A stretch of 42,345 nt of DNA, from contig JBAYGJ010000003.1 in NCBI GenBank assembly GCA_041666685.1, positions 1 to 42,345 of the forward strand, given 5' to 3'. Below are positions 17,669-25,357 of this stretch, piece by piece (the first letter of the stretch is position 1; the number at the start of each line of letters is the position of its first letter). This stretch comes from JBAYGJ01 sp041666685 (GTDB lineage Bacteria; Patescibacteriota; Patescibacteriia; UBA10025; JAHIVO01). Below the pieces are notes generated by a model. That model made no database searches, was not told where the DNA came from, and saw nothing but the letters and a program-made list of their open reading frames with translations. A program made the position numbers and the translations under genes.

Positions 17669-18070
17669 CTAATAGTTCTCCTGCCACGATACTGCAGTCA
17701 AGCCGACAGCCGATATTGTCACTCGTCCAGTAAACTGGCGCTGTACCCCTCCGATATTGGCCGCCACGATCACTATACGGTCTGCAGGGACAGGCGCAGT
17801 CACAGACACGACCATACACGAGCCAGGCGGTACACTAAGGGTCGTCCCGCCGGTATAAGCCCCATTACGCATCAAACGCAGGTACGCTTCTTGGAGGCAG
17901 CTGTACGCCGCCTGTTCGGCCTGGGTAGATTGTTGGCGCAATAATCCCGTATCCGTCTCGGTGATGCTCAGGCTGTTCATGGACAGGGCGATGGCCAGTG
18001 TCACTGCCGAAATAATGATAAGGGCGATGAGGGCGATATATCCTTTTTGGTTATTGACTGGATAGCTCAT
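17669..18070 (-). CDS. PilX/GspK-like minor prepilin lacking Glu5
   Basis: 133 residues. The short leader NNQKG is followed by YIALIALIIISAVTLAIALS, a prepilin-like N-terminal helix with cleavage expected after Gly10. Mature position 5 is Ile, not Glu. Loss of Glu5 is known for GspK/PilX-type pseudopilins that sit at the fibre tip. Two Cys residues (YSC and GSC) could pair. It is the last of four consecutive minor prepilin genes, three bases after the previous one, and is followed by pilM. Assignment is by position and N-terminus only; the globular part is not recognisable. Confidence 0.7.
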   Translation of the reverse strand: MSYPVNNQKGYIALIALIIISAVTLAIALSMNSLSITETDTGLLRQQSTQAEQAAYSCLQEAYLRLMRNGAYTGGTTLSVPPGSCMVVSVTAPVPADRIVIVAANIGGVQRQFTGRVTISAVGLTAVSWQENY

Positions 18071-18073
18071 GAT

Positions 18074-18598
18074 TTAGCGGTCTAATAGTTCTACTGATGT
18101 TTCAAAATTATTTTTGTACTCCCATTCATTCCGGCTGCCCGGGTTTACGGTTTCCAGAGTAAATTGCAGTCGCATCTGTTTCGACTTGCCGTTAGCGGAC
18201 GAAATATTTGAAAAATTTAGACTTGTGACATCCACGGCAGTTGAATTCAAGGCCACTGAAGCGCCGGCGCCTTGTTGAAACATCAACCGTGTCCCGCTCA
18301 GACTCAATATTGTTGGATTGACGGGCGCGCTTTTCATAACCAAAGTTAGATCCGTCCCAGACGCACTGACAACGGGCGCTGTTATGTCATTCGCCTGGCG
18401 CACTGCCTGACTGAACTTCTCAATGATATATCGGCCGTTCTGTTCCACTTCCTGCACGGCAAACGCCTTGGTCCGGCTGTTGATGATATTCCAGGCGAAA
18501 CTTGTGGCCATAACCAAGACTGCGGCCACCAAAGCGATATAAATGGACAACTCTATGAGGGTCATCCCGTCCTGTCTTTTTATAAACTCCTTATTCAT
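18074..18598 (-). CDS. PilW/GspJ-like minor prepilin
   Basis: 174 residues. Leader KRQDG, cleavage after Gly11, mature start MTLIELSIYIALVAAVLV with Glu at position 5. The long N-terminal helix continues into VEQNGRYIIEKFSQAVRQAN, a stretch typical of PilW/GspJ-type minor pilins. The remainder is a beta domain with SLNFSNISSANGKSKQMRLQF. The gene overlaps the upstream large prepilin by eight bases and is followed after three bases by the PilX-like gene, so the group is co-translated and probably forms the tip-priming complex. Confidence 0.8.
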   Translation of the reverse strand: MNKEFIKRQDGMTLIELSIYIALVAAVLVMATSFAWNIINSRTKAFAVQEVEQNGRYIIEKFSQAVRQANDITAPVVSASGTDLTLVMKSAPVNPTILSLSGTRLMFQQGAGASVALNSTAVDVTSLNFSNISSANGKSKQMRLQFTLETVNPGSRNEWEYKNNFETSVELLDR

Positions 18599-20483
18599 AA
18601 TTTACCGTAATATCGGATAAAGTCGGCGTAGCCGCTCCCGTCGAGGTAAAGTACGCCCGGTACTGGATCCAGCGCGTATTCGCATTGTCGGCGATAATTT
18701 CACCGGCCGTCATAAAATATGTGGCGCCGGTGCCGTCCGGACCGACCCATGTGGAGCTGGCCAAGCCAGCTTCAGTAGCGGCAGTACGTACTTGGTACTG
18801 TAAAATCGTACCAACTGGAATGGTCGATGTCCAAGTCAAATAGTTATCAACCGTCGAAGCGCTGCCGGTATCAAACGCCGATGAAATGAAATCCCCGCTG
18901 GTCTGGTATCCGGACTGGAGCGTAAAATAATATCCGCCGATGTCCGCCACGGAAGCAGTAGACCAAGAACTGCCGCTATTGGCACTCCAAGTCAATAGAG
19001 ACGTACTCCCATTATAAGACTGCCCAATATATGCTGCGTTATTAAATACATCCAAACGTCGAATGCGGAAATATCGCGTTGTACTATTGGCAACAGACGA
19101 ATATAGATAAATTCTATATGTCGTGCCTGCAATCAGACTGCGTGATGAAGAAAAATGGTACGTAAAAGCAGTATAGGTAGTACCAACTAAGGCAGCTGGC
19201 GCGAGCACTCCCTGTTCCACTAGCGCTAATCCCGACACGTTATACAACGCAACCATTAGATTGCCTGTTGGTGAGCCGATTTTTTTAGCTTCAAATGTTA
19301 TATCAGTCGCACTCACATCACTGGCAACCGTGAACTGTTCACCTACGTAATTGGTACTATAAATCCGTTCTGCGTTATTCTCCGTCAAACGGTTATATGG
19401 GTTTCCCTCATACGTAGTCCCATCATTAAAATCGAGCATATAGATGGGCTGCTGATCGGTTGGCAGTGACCAAGACGTACCATTAAAGTTTAAAACATTT
19501 GACTGTAGATCAGGAGAGTTGGTCAATGGCACCAATTCATTTCCAGGCGTCGAAACACTTAACGAGATATATCGATTATTCCGGATGGTACCGGATGCAT
19601 ACTGAACGACTATATGGTAAGTAGTACCGGCCGTTATTGGCACGGCCGAAGGCAGGGTAACAGACTGCCAGCCAGCGACAGAAGTTTTTGTAGCAGATCC
19701 TAGCCAAACACCATCCGGATTTCCACCGCTATCCTTCTGAAGTCCATACCGATAGGTAGGGCCGGTGGAATTAATAAGGTAAACACGAATAGCACTTACC
19801 GACTTACTGTTCTGAGCGGTAAACCGGAACGATGTCCTGAGGGTGGCGCTGCTTAAATTTTGTGCCCCAGTCACAGAGTTAATTTTGAACTGATTCCCCA
19901 ATTGTCCGCCTCCCATAGCATCTAACTCAAGCTCCCCACCTGAAACATTCGTTGAAACGACCTGATTTTTTGTCCCGGCATCAAAGTCCGACTGCAATGT
20001 CTGGCTCCAGCGACGGCTTTTCCAATTGGCGAAATAAGAATTGACCACGACTTCCGACGGACGGTTTGGCCTAGGCGACCAGGTAACCCGTGAGGTGACC
20101 AGTTTCGTGTCCGGATCCGGCGTCCCGCCCGATGTCACGATATTTCCGCTTACATCACGATTGACGCTGGTCACAGTCACTGACCGGGAAAAAATTCCCA
20201 AAGAATCGGTAGAACCATTATACTGCCAGACATTAGTTACGGCCGACAGGCCATGCATACCAACCGTGAGATATTTCCATCCGCGCGAGGCCAGGCTCTT
20301 ACTGGCCTCGATGCCTTCCTGGGCGAATGCCGCAGCCCGCGTCCGCTGGCCGCCTTCCTGGTTCGCCAGATGGGCATCCAGCGTCAGGAACATCGTACTG
20401 GCCACGATCAGTACAAATATGCCCATGGCCACGAGAAGCTCCATCAGACTCTGGCCGGATTGGTTGTCGGGCTTATTGGACAT
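18591..20483 (-). CDS. Very large PilV-like prepilin, candidate pilus-tip adhesin
   Basis: 630 residues, three to four times a normal minor pilin. Leader NQSG, then QSLMELLVAMGIFVLIVAS (cleavage after Gly10, Glu at mature position 5), then an N-terminal helix with QRTRAAAFAQEGIEASKSLA, as in PilV/GspI proteins. After about residue 160 there are two similar beta-sandwich modules (AGTTYHIVVQYASG near 290 and AGTTYRIYLYSS near 460) and a C-terminal module with SAFDTGSASTVDN and QYQVRTA. These read like carbohydrate- or surface-binding sandwiches. Its place among the minor pilins suggests it caps the fibre and makes contact with the target surface (inference). The middle part (about nt 18960-19640) looks AT-richer than its surroundings. 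Confidence 0.8.
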   Translation of the reverse strand: MSNKPDNQSGQSLMELLVAMGIFVLIVASTMFLTLDAHLANQEGGQRTRAAAFAQEGIEASKSLASRGWKYLTVGMHGLSAVTNVWQYNGSTDSLGIFSRSVTVTSVNRDVSGNIVTSGGTPDPDTKLVTSRVTWSPRPNRPSEVVVNSYFANWKSRRWSQTLQSDFDAGTKNQVVSTNVSGGELELDAMGGGQLGNQFKINSVTGAQNLSSATLRTSFRFTAQNSKSVSAIRVYLINSTGPTYRYGLQKDSGGNPDGVWLGSATKTSVAGWQSVTLPSAVPITAGTTYHIVVQYASGTIRNNRYISLSVSTPGNELVPLTNSPDLQSNVLNFNGTSWSLPTDQQPIYMLDFNDGTTYEGNPYNRLTENNAERIYSTNYVGEQFTVASDVSATDITFEAKKIGSPTGNLMVALYNVSGLALVEQGVLAPAALVGTTYTAFTYHFSSSRSLIAGTTYRIYLYSSVANSTTRYFRIRRLDVFNNAAYIGQSYNGSTSLLTWSANSGSSWSTASVADIGGYYFTLQSGYQTSGDFISSAFDTGSASTVDNYLTWTSTIPVGTILQYQVRTAATEAGLASSTWVGPDGTGATYFMTAGEIIADNANTRWIQYRAYFTSTGAATPTLSDITVNYE

Positions 20484-20934
20484 TGATGATACCCTGAGAA
20501 TTAATGGTCAAGGTGGACGATTCGTTATTGGAAGATCGGAGAGTAACCGTTCCAGTATTCGAAGTTTCGCCTTTTACCCGTGAAAAAATAATATCAGTAC
20601 CAGTAGTTGTACTGATGGTAATATTCTGGGGAATGGTGAAAACCTCATTAGTCGGATCGCCAGCAGCATACGCCGCTCCGGCGAATAGGATATACCTGCG
20701 GGATTCCAAATGGATGCCCCATGGCGACCACTGCTGCGACCCCATGGCCATGCCCTGGACGCGACGCAACGCAGACGTCACCTCACCGGTCGTATTGTCC
20801 AGATTTGAACTGACCTGGAAAGACTGGTAAAAGGGGATGGACAGGCCGGCCACTAACACAAGAACGCCTATCACGATCAGCAGTTCGATAAGCGAAAATC
20901 CCCCTGCCCGGTTTTGATGTTGCTCCTGCCGCAT
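20473..20934 (-). CDS. FimT/GspH-like minor prepilin
   Basis: 153 residues. Leader NRAGG, cleavage after Gly12, mature FSLIELLIVIGVLVLVAGLS with Glu at position 5. It is followed by the helix SNLDNTTGEVTSALRRVQGM and GSQQWSPWGIHLES, the pattern of GspH/FimT minor pseudopilins. It starts two bases after pilC ends and overlaps the large prepilin gene by eleven bases, the first of the four minor prepilins in transcription order. Confidence 0.85.
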   Translation of the reverse strand: MRQEQHQNRAGGFSLIELLIVIGVLVLVAGLSIPFYQSFQVSSNLDNTTGEVTSALRRVQGMAMGSQQWSPWGIHLESRRYILFAGAAYAAGDPTNEVFTIPQNITISTTTGTDIIFSRVKGETSNTGTVTLRSSNNESSTLTINSQGIINVQ

Positions 20935-20936
20935 AG

Positions 20937-22160
20937 TTACTTTTGGATTGACCCGGTAAAACGATAAATTGGGGAAATGATGGCCACCGCCAAAAATCCG
21001 AGCACCACCCCGATCACAATCAGTAAAATCGGCTCGATCACCGAGGTTAAATTTTTGGTCGTGTTGTCCACCTCTGTTTCATAAAATCCGCTTAAATAGG
21101 CCAGCGTTTCGTCCAGTTTACCGGTCCGTTCACCCACATCAATCATACGGTTGGCCATTTTGGGGAAATATTTTTCATCAGTCAATACTGACGTCAGGGT
21201 CTGACCGCGTTGGATTGATTCGATGGCTTCCAGCAATATTCTCCTATATACGGCATTACTGATCGCCCCGGCGGTGATTTCCAGGCTTTCAATAATCGGT
21301 ACCCCGCTGGTCAGCAGGATAGAAAGCATGCGCAGCATGCGGGCGGTATTCACGTTGGCTACGATTTTTTTCAATATCGGCACGGAAAGGTATAGCTTAT
21401 GGAAAAATAACTGGGTGGGCGGCCATCGGGTTAATAGGCGCCAAACAAATAAGATAAGTACCAAAGCTACCGCCAAAAAAATCCCGTACGATACCAGGAA
21501 ATTCGCGATGCCGAGAAAAATTTTCGTTACCACAGGCAATGCGATATTGAACGAATCGAACATCTTGACCAGCTTCGGCAGGATAAATATGGACAGCCCG
21601 ATCCCCATGACCACCGTGGCTGACAGAACGATAACCGGATACAACATGGCGGTTTGCACTTTCCGGCGGAGCTCAAAATCCTTTTCCAGCTCATTGGCCG
21701 CATAGTCCAGATTTTTTTCCAGCGTACCGCTCGCTTCACCGATTTTCACCATGCCCAATATCAATCCGGAAAAAATCCGGGGATACCCATTGAGGCTGTC
21801 GGCCAGGCTTTTACCGTCAGTAACGTCCTTGATCACTCCAGCCAGGACTCTCCGGTATTTTTTATTGCTCGTCTGATCCAAAATGACATTCAGCGACTCG
21901 ACGATGGACAGCCCGGCTTTTAGCATGATCGCCAGGTGCCGGCAAAACGTCACCCGTTCAATATATGAGACGCCGCCCTTGCCGAACTGCCAGGTCATCC
22001 CGCCGGTCACTAAATGTTTGTGGGTCGCGGCCGCCACGACCGTAATGGGGATAAGGCGCTGCGCATCCAAAACATCAGTAACCGCTTTTCGCGAAGGCGC
22101 CTCGAGCGTTCCTCGCTGAAGCTGGCCTGCGGCAGTAGTGGCGACATATTCAAATTTCAT
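20937..22160 (-). CDS. pilC: Type IV pilus inner-membrane platform protein
   Basis: 407 residues, the usual length. Two T2SS-F repeats are visible: TFCRHLAIMLKAGLSIVESL (71-90) and, in the second half, TARMLRMLSILLTSGVPIIE. Each is followed by hydrophobic segments (TAMLYPVIVLSATVVMGIGL; a C-terminal helix ILLIVIGVVLGFLAVAI). PilC is the membrane rotor on which PilB and PilT act. It lies nine bases after pilB and two before the first minor prepilin, in the common pilB-pilC order. Confidence 0.95.
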   Translation of the reverse strand: MKFEYVATTAAGQLQRGTLEAPSRKAVTDVLDAQRLIPITVVAAATHKHLVTGGMTWQFGKGGVSYIERVTFCRHLAIMLKAGLSIVESLNVILDQTSNKKYRRVLAGVIKDVTDGKSLADSLNGYPRIFSGLILGMVKIGEASGTLEKNLDYAANELEKDFELRRKVQTAMLYPVIVLSATVVMGIGLSIFILPKLVKMFDSFNIALPVVTKIFLGIANFLVSYGIFLAVALVLILFVWRLLTRWPPTQLFFHKLYLSVPILKKIVANVNTARMLRMLSILLTSGVPIIESLEITAGAISNAVYRRILLEAIESIQRGQTLTSVLTDEKYFPKMANRMIDVGERTGKLDETLAYLSGFYETEVDNTTKNLTSVIEPILLIVIGVVLGFLAVAIISPIYRFTGSIQK

Positions 22161-22169
22161 ATGGCTGTA

Positions 22170-23861
22170 TTATTCTTGGGACGCACGGAACACTTCCTCG
22201 AGGCTGGTGATACCGGCCAAGACCTTGACTAGCCCGTCATCCAGCATGGTGGTCATGCCCTGGCTCACGGCCTGGCGACGGATTTCGTCGCTGTTTGCCC
22301 GCCGCATAATCAGCGTCCTGATTTCTTCCGTTATCTCCATCACTTCAAAAATGCCGATCCGGCCCTCATACCCGGTCTGGCTGCACAGATCACACCCCTT
22401 GCCCCGATATAACCGGAACCCTTCGCGCTGCACGCCCATTTTTTCCGCCCGCTCAGGACCGATAATTCGCACCAGCGTTTTCAGCTCATCGGCGGTGGGA
22501 GTATAGCTTTCACGGCAGGCTTGGTGGATCTTTCTGACCAGCCGTTGGGCAATGGCAACGCTGATCGTCGAAGCAATCAGGAACGGCTCGATCTTCATGT
22601 CAAACAAACGAGGGAGGGTAGTCGGGGCGTCATTAGTATGCAGGGTCGACAGCACAAGATGTCCGGTCATGGCAGAATTGATGGCAATGGCGGCCGTTTC
22701 CTCATCCCGTATTTCCCCGACCATAATGATGTCCGGATCCTGCCGGAGGATGGACCGAAGTCCCTTGGCAAAGGTCAGATTGGTCTGCGTATTCACCTGG
22801 ATCTGATTAACTCCTTCCACATCATACTCAACTGGATCCTCAATGGTGGAAATATTCACTTCCCGCGTGTTGAGCAGCTTCAGGATGGCGTACAGCGTGG
22901 TCGTTTTGCCGGACCCGGTCGGGCCGGTTGCCAGGATCATGCCATACGGCCGGTTGCGGGCATGCTCAACTTTCTCCAGGTCGGTCGGATTCAGTCCCAG
23001 TTCAGAAAGATTGAATTGGCGTGATTTTTCGGACAGGATGCGCAATACTACCTTTTCGCCCTCAGCAATCGGCAAGATGGAAACACGTACGTCAACTTTG
23101 TTTCCGTCAGCCAAAAAATCGAACCGGCCGTCTTGGGCGGCCCGGTGTTCATCCGTCCGCAGACGGGTAATGATCTTGATACGAGTAATAATAAACGGAT
23201 GAACGTCTTTTGGCAGCGTAACGACGTCATGGAGTATGCCATCGATCCGGAACCGGATGATCACTTTTTTTTCATGCGGCTCAATATGGATATCTGAAGC
23301 CTTATTCTGATACGCATACTCCAGGACTGTATCTATGATGCGGGTAGCGGGCAGCTCGCTTCCGTTGGCACCGGCATGTCGGGTCGCTTCAATATTCTGC
23401 TTGATAATGTCCGCGAATTCTTCTTTCAGCCCACGACGATAATGGACGAGGGCCTCACTGATATCTCGTGGAGTGGCATAATACGGCACCACCTTTTCCC
23501 CGGTCTTTTTGCTTATATAGTGGATAATCTCCTCATTATCGGGATCAGACATACCTATCTTTATGCCTTCCGGGCCGCGATCAAACGCAATGACATGCTG
23601 GCGCTTTGCTACTATTTCCGGGATGAGACGAAGCACTTCATTATTGATCTGTTTCTGGCTCAAATTCATGTACGGCACCCCAAAAATGTCCGCCACGATA
23701 TGACCAAGGTTTTCGTCGCTGATCAGTTCTTCGTTTAATAAAAATTGTTCCAACGGAACATCTCCTAACAATGCCTTTTCCTGCGCATCCTGGATTTGCT
23801 CAATAGTGAGCAGTTCGGAATCTTTGAGGACTTTTTTCAACTCCTGATAATCGATAGGCAT
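22170..23861 (-). CDS. pilB: Type IV pilus extension ATPase
   Basis: 563 residues. N-terminal MshEN-type domain about 1-130; Walker A GPTGSGKTT (313-321), Asp box near STIEDPVEY (338-346), Walker B DIIMVGEIRDEE (377-388) and a His box in GHLVLSTLHTND (400-411). The zinc site has HQAC (446-449) and CDLC (490-493), so one of the four usual cysteines is His. PilB hydrolyses ATP to power pilin assembly from PilC. The gene is third in the operon: kinase, regulator, pilB, pilC. It begins three bases after the response regulator stop. Confidence 0.95.
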   Translation of the reverse strand: MPIDYQELKKVLKDSELLTIEQIQDAQEKALLGDVPLEQFLLNEELISDENLGHIVADIFGVPYMNLSQKQINNEVLRLIPEIVAKRQHVIAFDRGPEGIKIGMSDPDNEEIIHYISKKTGEKVVPYYATPRDISEALVHYRRGLKEEFADIIKQNIEATRHAGANGSELPATRIIDTVLEYAYQNKASDIHIEPHEKKVIIRFRIDGILHDVVTLPKDVHPFIITRIKIITRLRTDEHRAAQDGRFDFLADGNKVDVRVSILPIAEGEKVVLRILSEKSRQFNLSELGLNPTDLEKVEHARNRPYGMILATGPTGSGKTTTLYAILKLLNTREVNISTIEDPVEYDVEGVNQIQVNTQTNLTFAKGLRSILRQDPDIIMVGEIRDEETAAIAINSAMTGHLVLSTLHTNDAPTTLPRLFDMKIEPFLIASTISVAIAQRLVRKIHQACRESYTPTADELKTLVRIIGPERAEKMGVQREGFRLYRGKGCDLCSQTGYEGRIGIFEVMEITEEIRTLIMRRANSDEIRRQAVSQGMTTMLDDGLVKVLAGITSLEEVFRASQE

Positions 23862-23864
23862 ACT

Positions 23865-24239
23865 CTATTCCTGCTTAATGTACTGCCTGACTTTAGTGAT
23901 CATGTCCACCAGGCTGATGTCCGATTTTACCAAATAATCAACGGCGCCAAGGTCCGCAGCGCGTTTTTTGTCAGAAGGCTGGGCCAAATTGGACATGATA
24001 ATTACTGGCACCGTGTTTGTCTCGGCGGAGTTTTTGAGCATCTGCAGCACCTGGAAACCGTCCTGGCCGGGCAGTATCAAGTCGAGCAGGATAATATTCG
24101 GCCGCTCCACCTTGGCTTTTCGTACGCCCTCATCGCCAGTCGTGGCCATTGAAACCTCAAAACCGTTTAATTTCAGCTTGTTGGTGTATATTTTCAACAG
24201 CGACAGATCGTCTTCGATGATAAGTACTTTCTGGACCAT
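23865..24239 (-). CDS. Single-domain CheY-like response regulator of the pilus operon
   Basis: 124 residues from the ATG at 24239. The frame is open upstream to 24461, but that part overlaps the kinase gene and is not receiver-like; the receiver begins at once with VQKVLIIEDD. Acidic pair Asp10/Asp11, phospho-acceptor Asp53 in ILLDLILPGQDG, Ser83 in IIMSNLA (replacing Thr) and Lys105 in DYLVKSD. There is no output domain. It lies five bases after the kinase and three before pilB, so it is the likely target of that kinase and may act on the pilus motors directly, as PilG/PilH-type regulators do (inference). Confidence 0.9.
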   Translation of the reverse strand: MVQKVLIIEDDLSLLKIYTNKLKLNGFEVSMATTGDEGVRKAKVERPNIILLDLILPGQDGFQVLQMLKNSAETNTVPVIIMSNLAQPSDKKRAADLGAVDYLVKSDISLVDMITKVRQYIKQE

Positions 24240-24244
24240 GGTAG

Positions 24245-25045
24245 TTATGTGATGGGTAAGGTGAATTGGACGGTCGTACCCTGGTTCTCCTGCGAAGCTA
24301 CCATAATATGCCCGCCGTGCGCTTCTACGATTATTTTCGACAAATACAGCCCTAGTCCTGAACCCTTGGTATTTCGGTGTACGATATTCTTTGCCCGGAA
24401 AAATTTTGTGAACAGCTCGGCCTGTTGGTCTTTGGGGATGCCTAGCCCGGCATCGTGGCACGAAAAAACTGCTTGCCCATCCTTGGCGGTCAATGAAATT
24501 TGGGCCTGCCCCCGGCCACGAGAATACTTTATGGCATTTGTTAAAATATTCTCAATCACCTGTTTGATTTTAATTATGTCGACAGAGGCGGTCAATGCCT
24601 GATCCGCCGCCGAATCGAACACTATCTCGCAATTTGATGCCAGTGCCAGCGGCCGCAGCTTATTCAGCTCTGACTTCACCAATTGCACCAGATCAACCCG
24701 TTCTTTTTTCAGCGTCATCTGTTCGACGTCCATCTTGACCGCCTCGAGGTAGTCATTCACCAGATTCACGGAATCCTGGCTGATAGCCAGGGCATCATTC
24801 AGGTATTCCTTCTGTCCGTCATTCAGCTGGCCCTGATCGCCAGTCACCAACGCCTCAATATACCCCTTGATGATAGACAGTGGGGTTCGTAATTGGTGGC
24901 TGATTATGGAAACAAATCCTGAACGGCGGTCCTCCATTTTCTTGATCTCTTCCTGGACCATCCGGCGGGCTGCCCTTTTGAGGACTACTATCCAATATCC
25001 CAAGACAATCACCAGCGCCACTAAAACAAAATCAAGGATTGTCAT
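24245..25045 (-). CDS. Membrane sensor histidine kinase
   Basis: 266 residues. One N-terminal membrane helix (about 3-22) with no extracellular sensor domain, a short basic linker, then HisKA with SIISHQLRTPLS (His50), and HATPase_c with ENILTNAIKYS (N box, 165-175), DAGLGIP (G1, 198-204), FTKFFRAKN (F box) and GSGLGLYLSK (G2, 228-237). All catalytic boxes are intact. It is the first gene of the pilus operon, so its promoter (25082-25110) drives the whole group. With no sensor domain it probably reads the membrane state or a partner protein. Confidence 0.92.
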   Translation of the reverse strand: MTILDFVLVALVIVLGYWIVVLKRAARRMVQEEIKKMEDRRSGFVSIISHQLRTPLSIIKGYIEALVTGDQGQLNDGQKEYLNDALAISQDSVNLVNDYLEAVKMDVEQMTLKKERVDLVQLVKSELNKLRPLALASNCEIVFDSAADQALTASVDIIKIKQVIENILTNAIKYSRGRGQAQISLTAKDGQAVFSCHDAGLGIPKDQQAELFTKFFRAKNIVHRNTKGSGLGLYLSKIIVEAHGGHIMVASQENQGTTVQFTLPIT

Positions 25046-25081
25046 ATTTTTTCTGTTTGAAAATTATTCCAATTCATATGA

Positions 25082-25110
25082 AAAATAACACGAAAAACGA
25101 CTTTTGTCAA
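25082..25110 (-). promoter_or_regulatory. Promoter of the kinase-pilBC operon
   Basis: On the minus strand: TTGACA (25110-25105), a 17-base spacer and TATTTT (25087-25082) preceded by TGT (extended -10). The -35 sits inside a TTTGTCAAA motif (25103-25111) that recurs in the divergent pilT promoter. Confidence 0.65.
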
Positions 25111-25147
25111 ACAAAGGACGGCCTCTATTAGTAAGCCTCTCACTATG

Positions 25148-25176
25148 TTGACATTTGTCAAATAATATGCTACAAT
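25148..25176 (+). promoter_or_regulatory. Strong promoter of pilT
   Basis: Consensus TTGACA (25148-25153), a 17-base spacer and TACAAT (25171-25176) with an extended -10 (TGC). The -35 forms half of the palindrome TTGAC-ATTT-GTCAA (25148-25161). Transcription would start near 25183, giving a leader of about 158 bases before pilT. Confidence 0.75.
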
Positions 25177-25207
25177 TACTACAGAGACAAAAACTAAAAT
25201 AAAAAAA

Positions 25208-25357
25208 ATGTATAAACATTCAGCCACAACGCTGAATAAAGCAGCGCTCTTCTCATTGGGTCAGACCATGTACTATAAGAAAAGGAAAAGTAACCGCGTC
25301 CTACTCAATATTATCGAGCGTTTTTTCACCTTGCGATCATATGCCAAAAATAGATGA
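25208..25357 (+). other. Candidate 49-residue leader ORF overlapping the pilT start
   Basis: ATG at 25208 to TGA at 25355-25357, reading through the pilT ATG in another frame. The product is basic (contains YYKKRKSN). No Shine-Dalgarno is visible for it or for pilT, so translational coupling is possible. It could equally be a chance frame in a leader. Confidence 0.2.

Noticed and set aside
24240..24461. Upstream extension of the pilus response regulator
   Set aside because: Overlaps the kinase gene and is not receiver-like; the receiver begins directly at the ATG at 24239.
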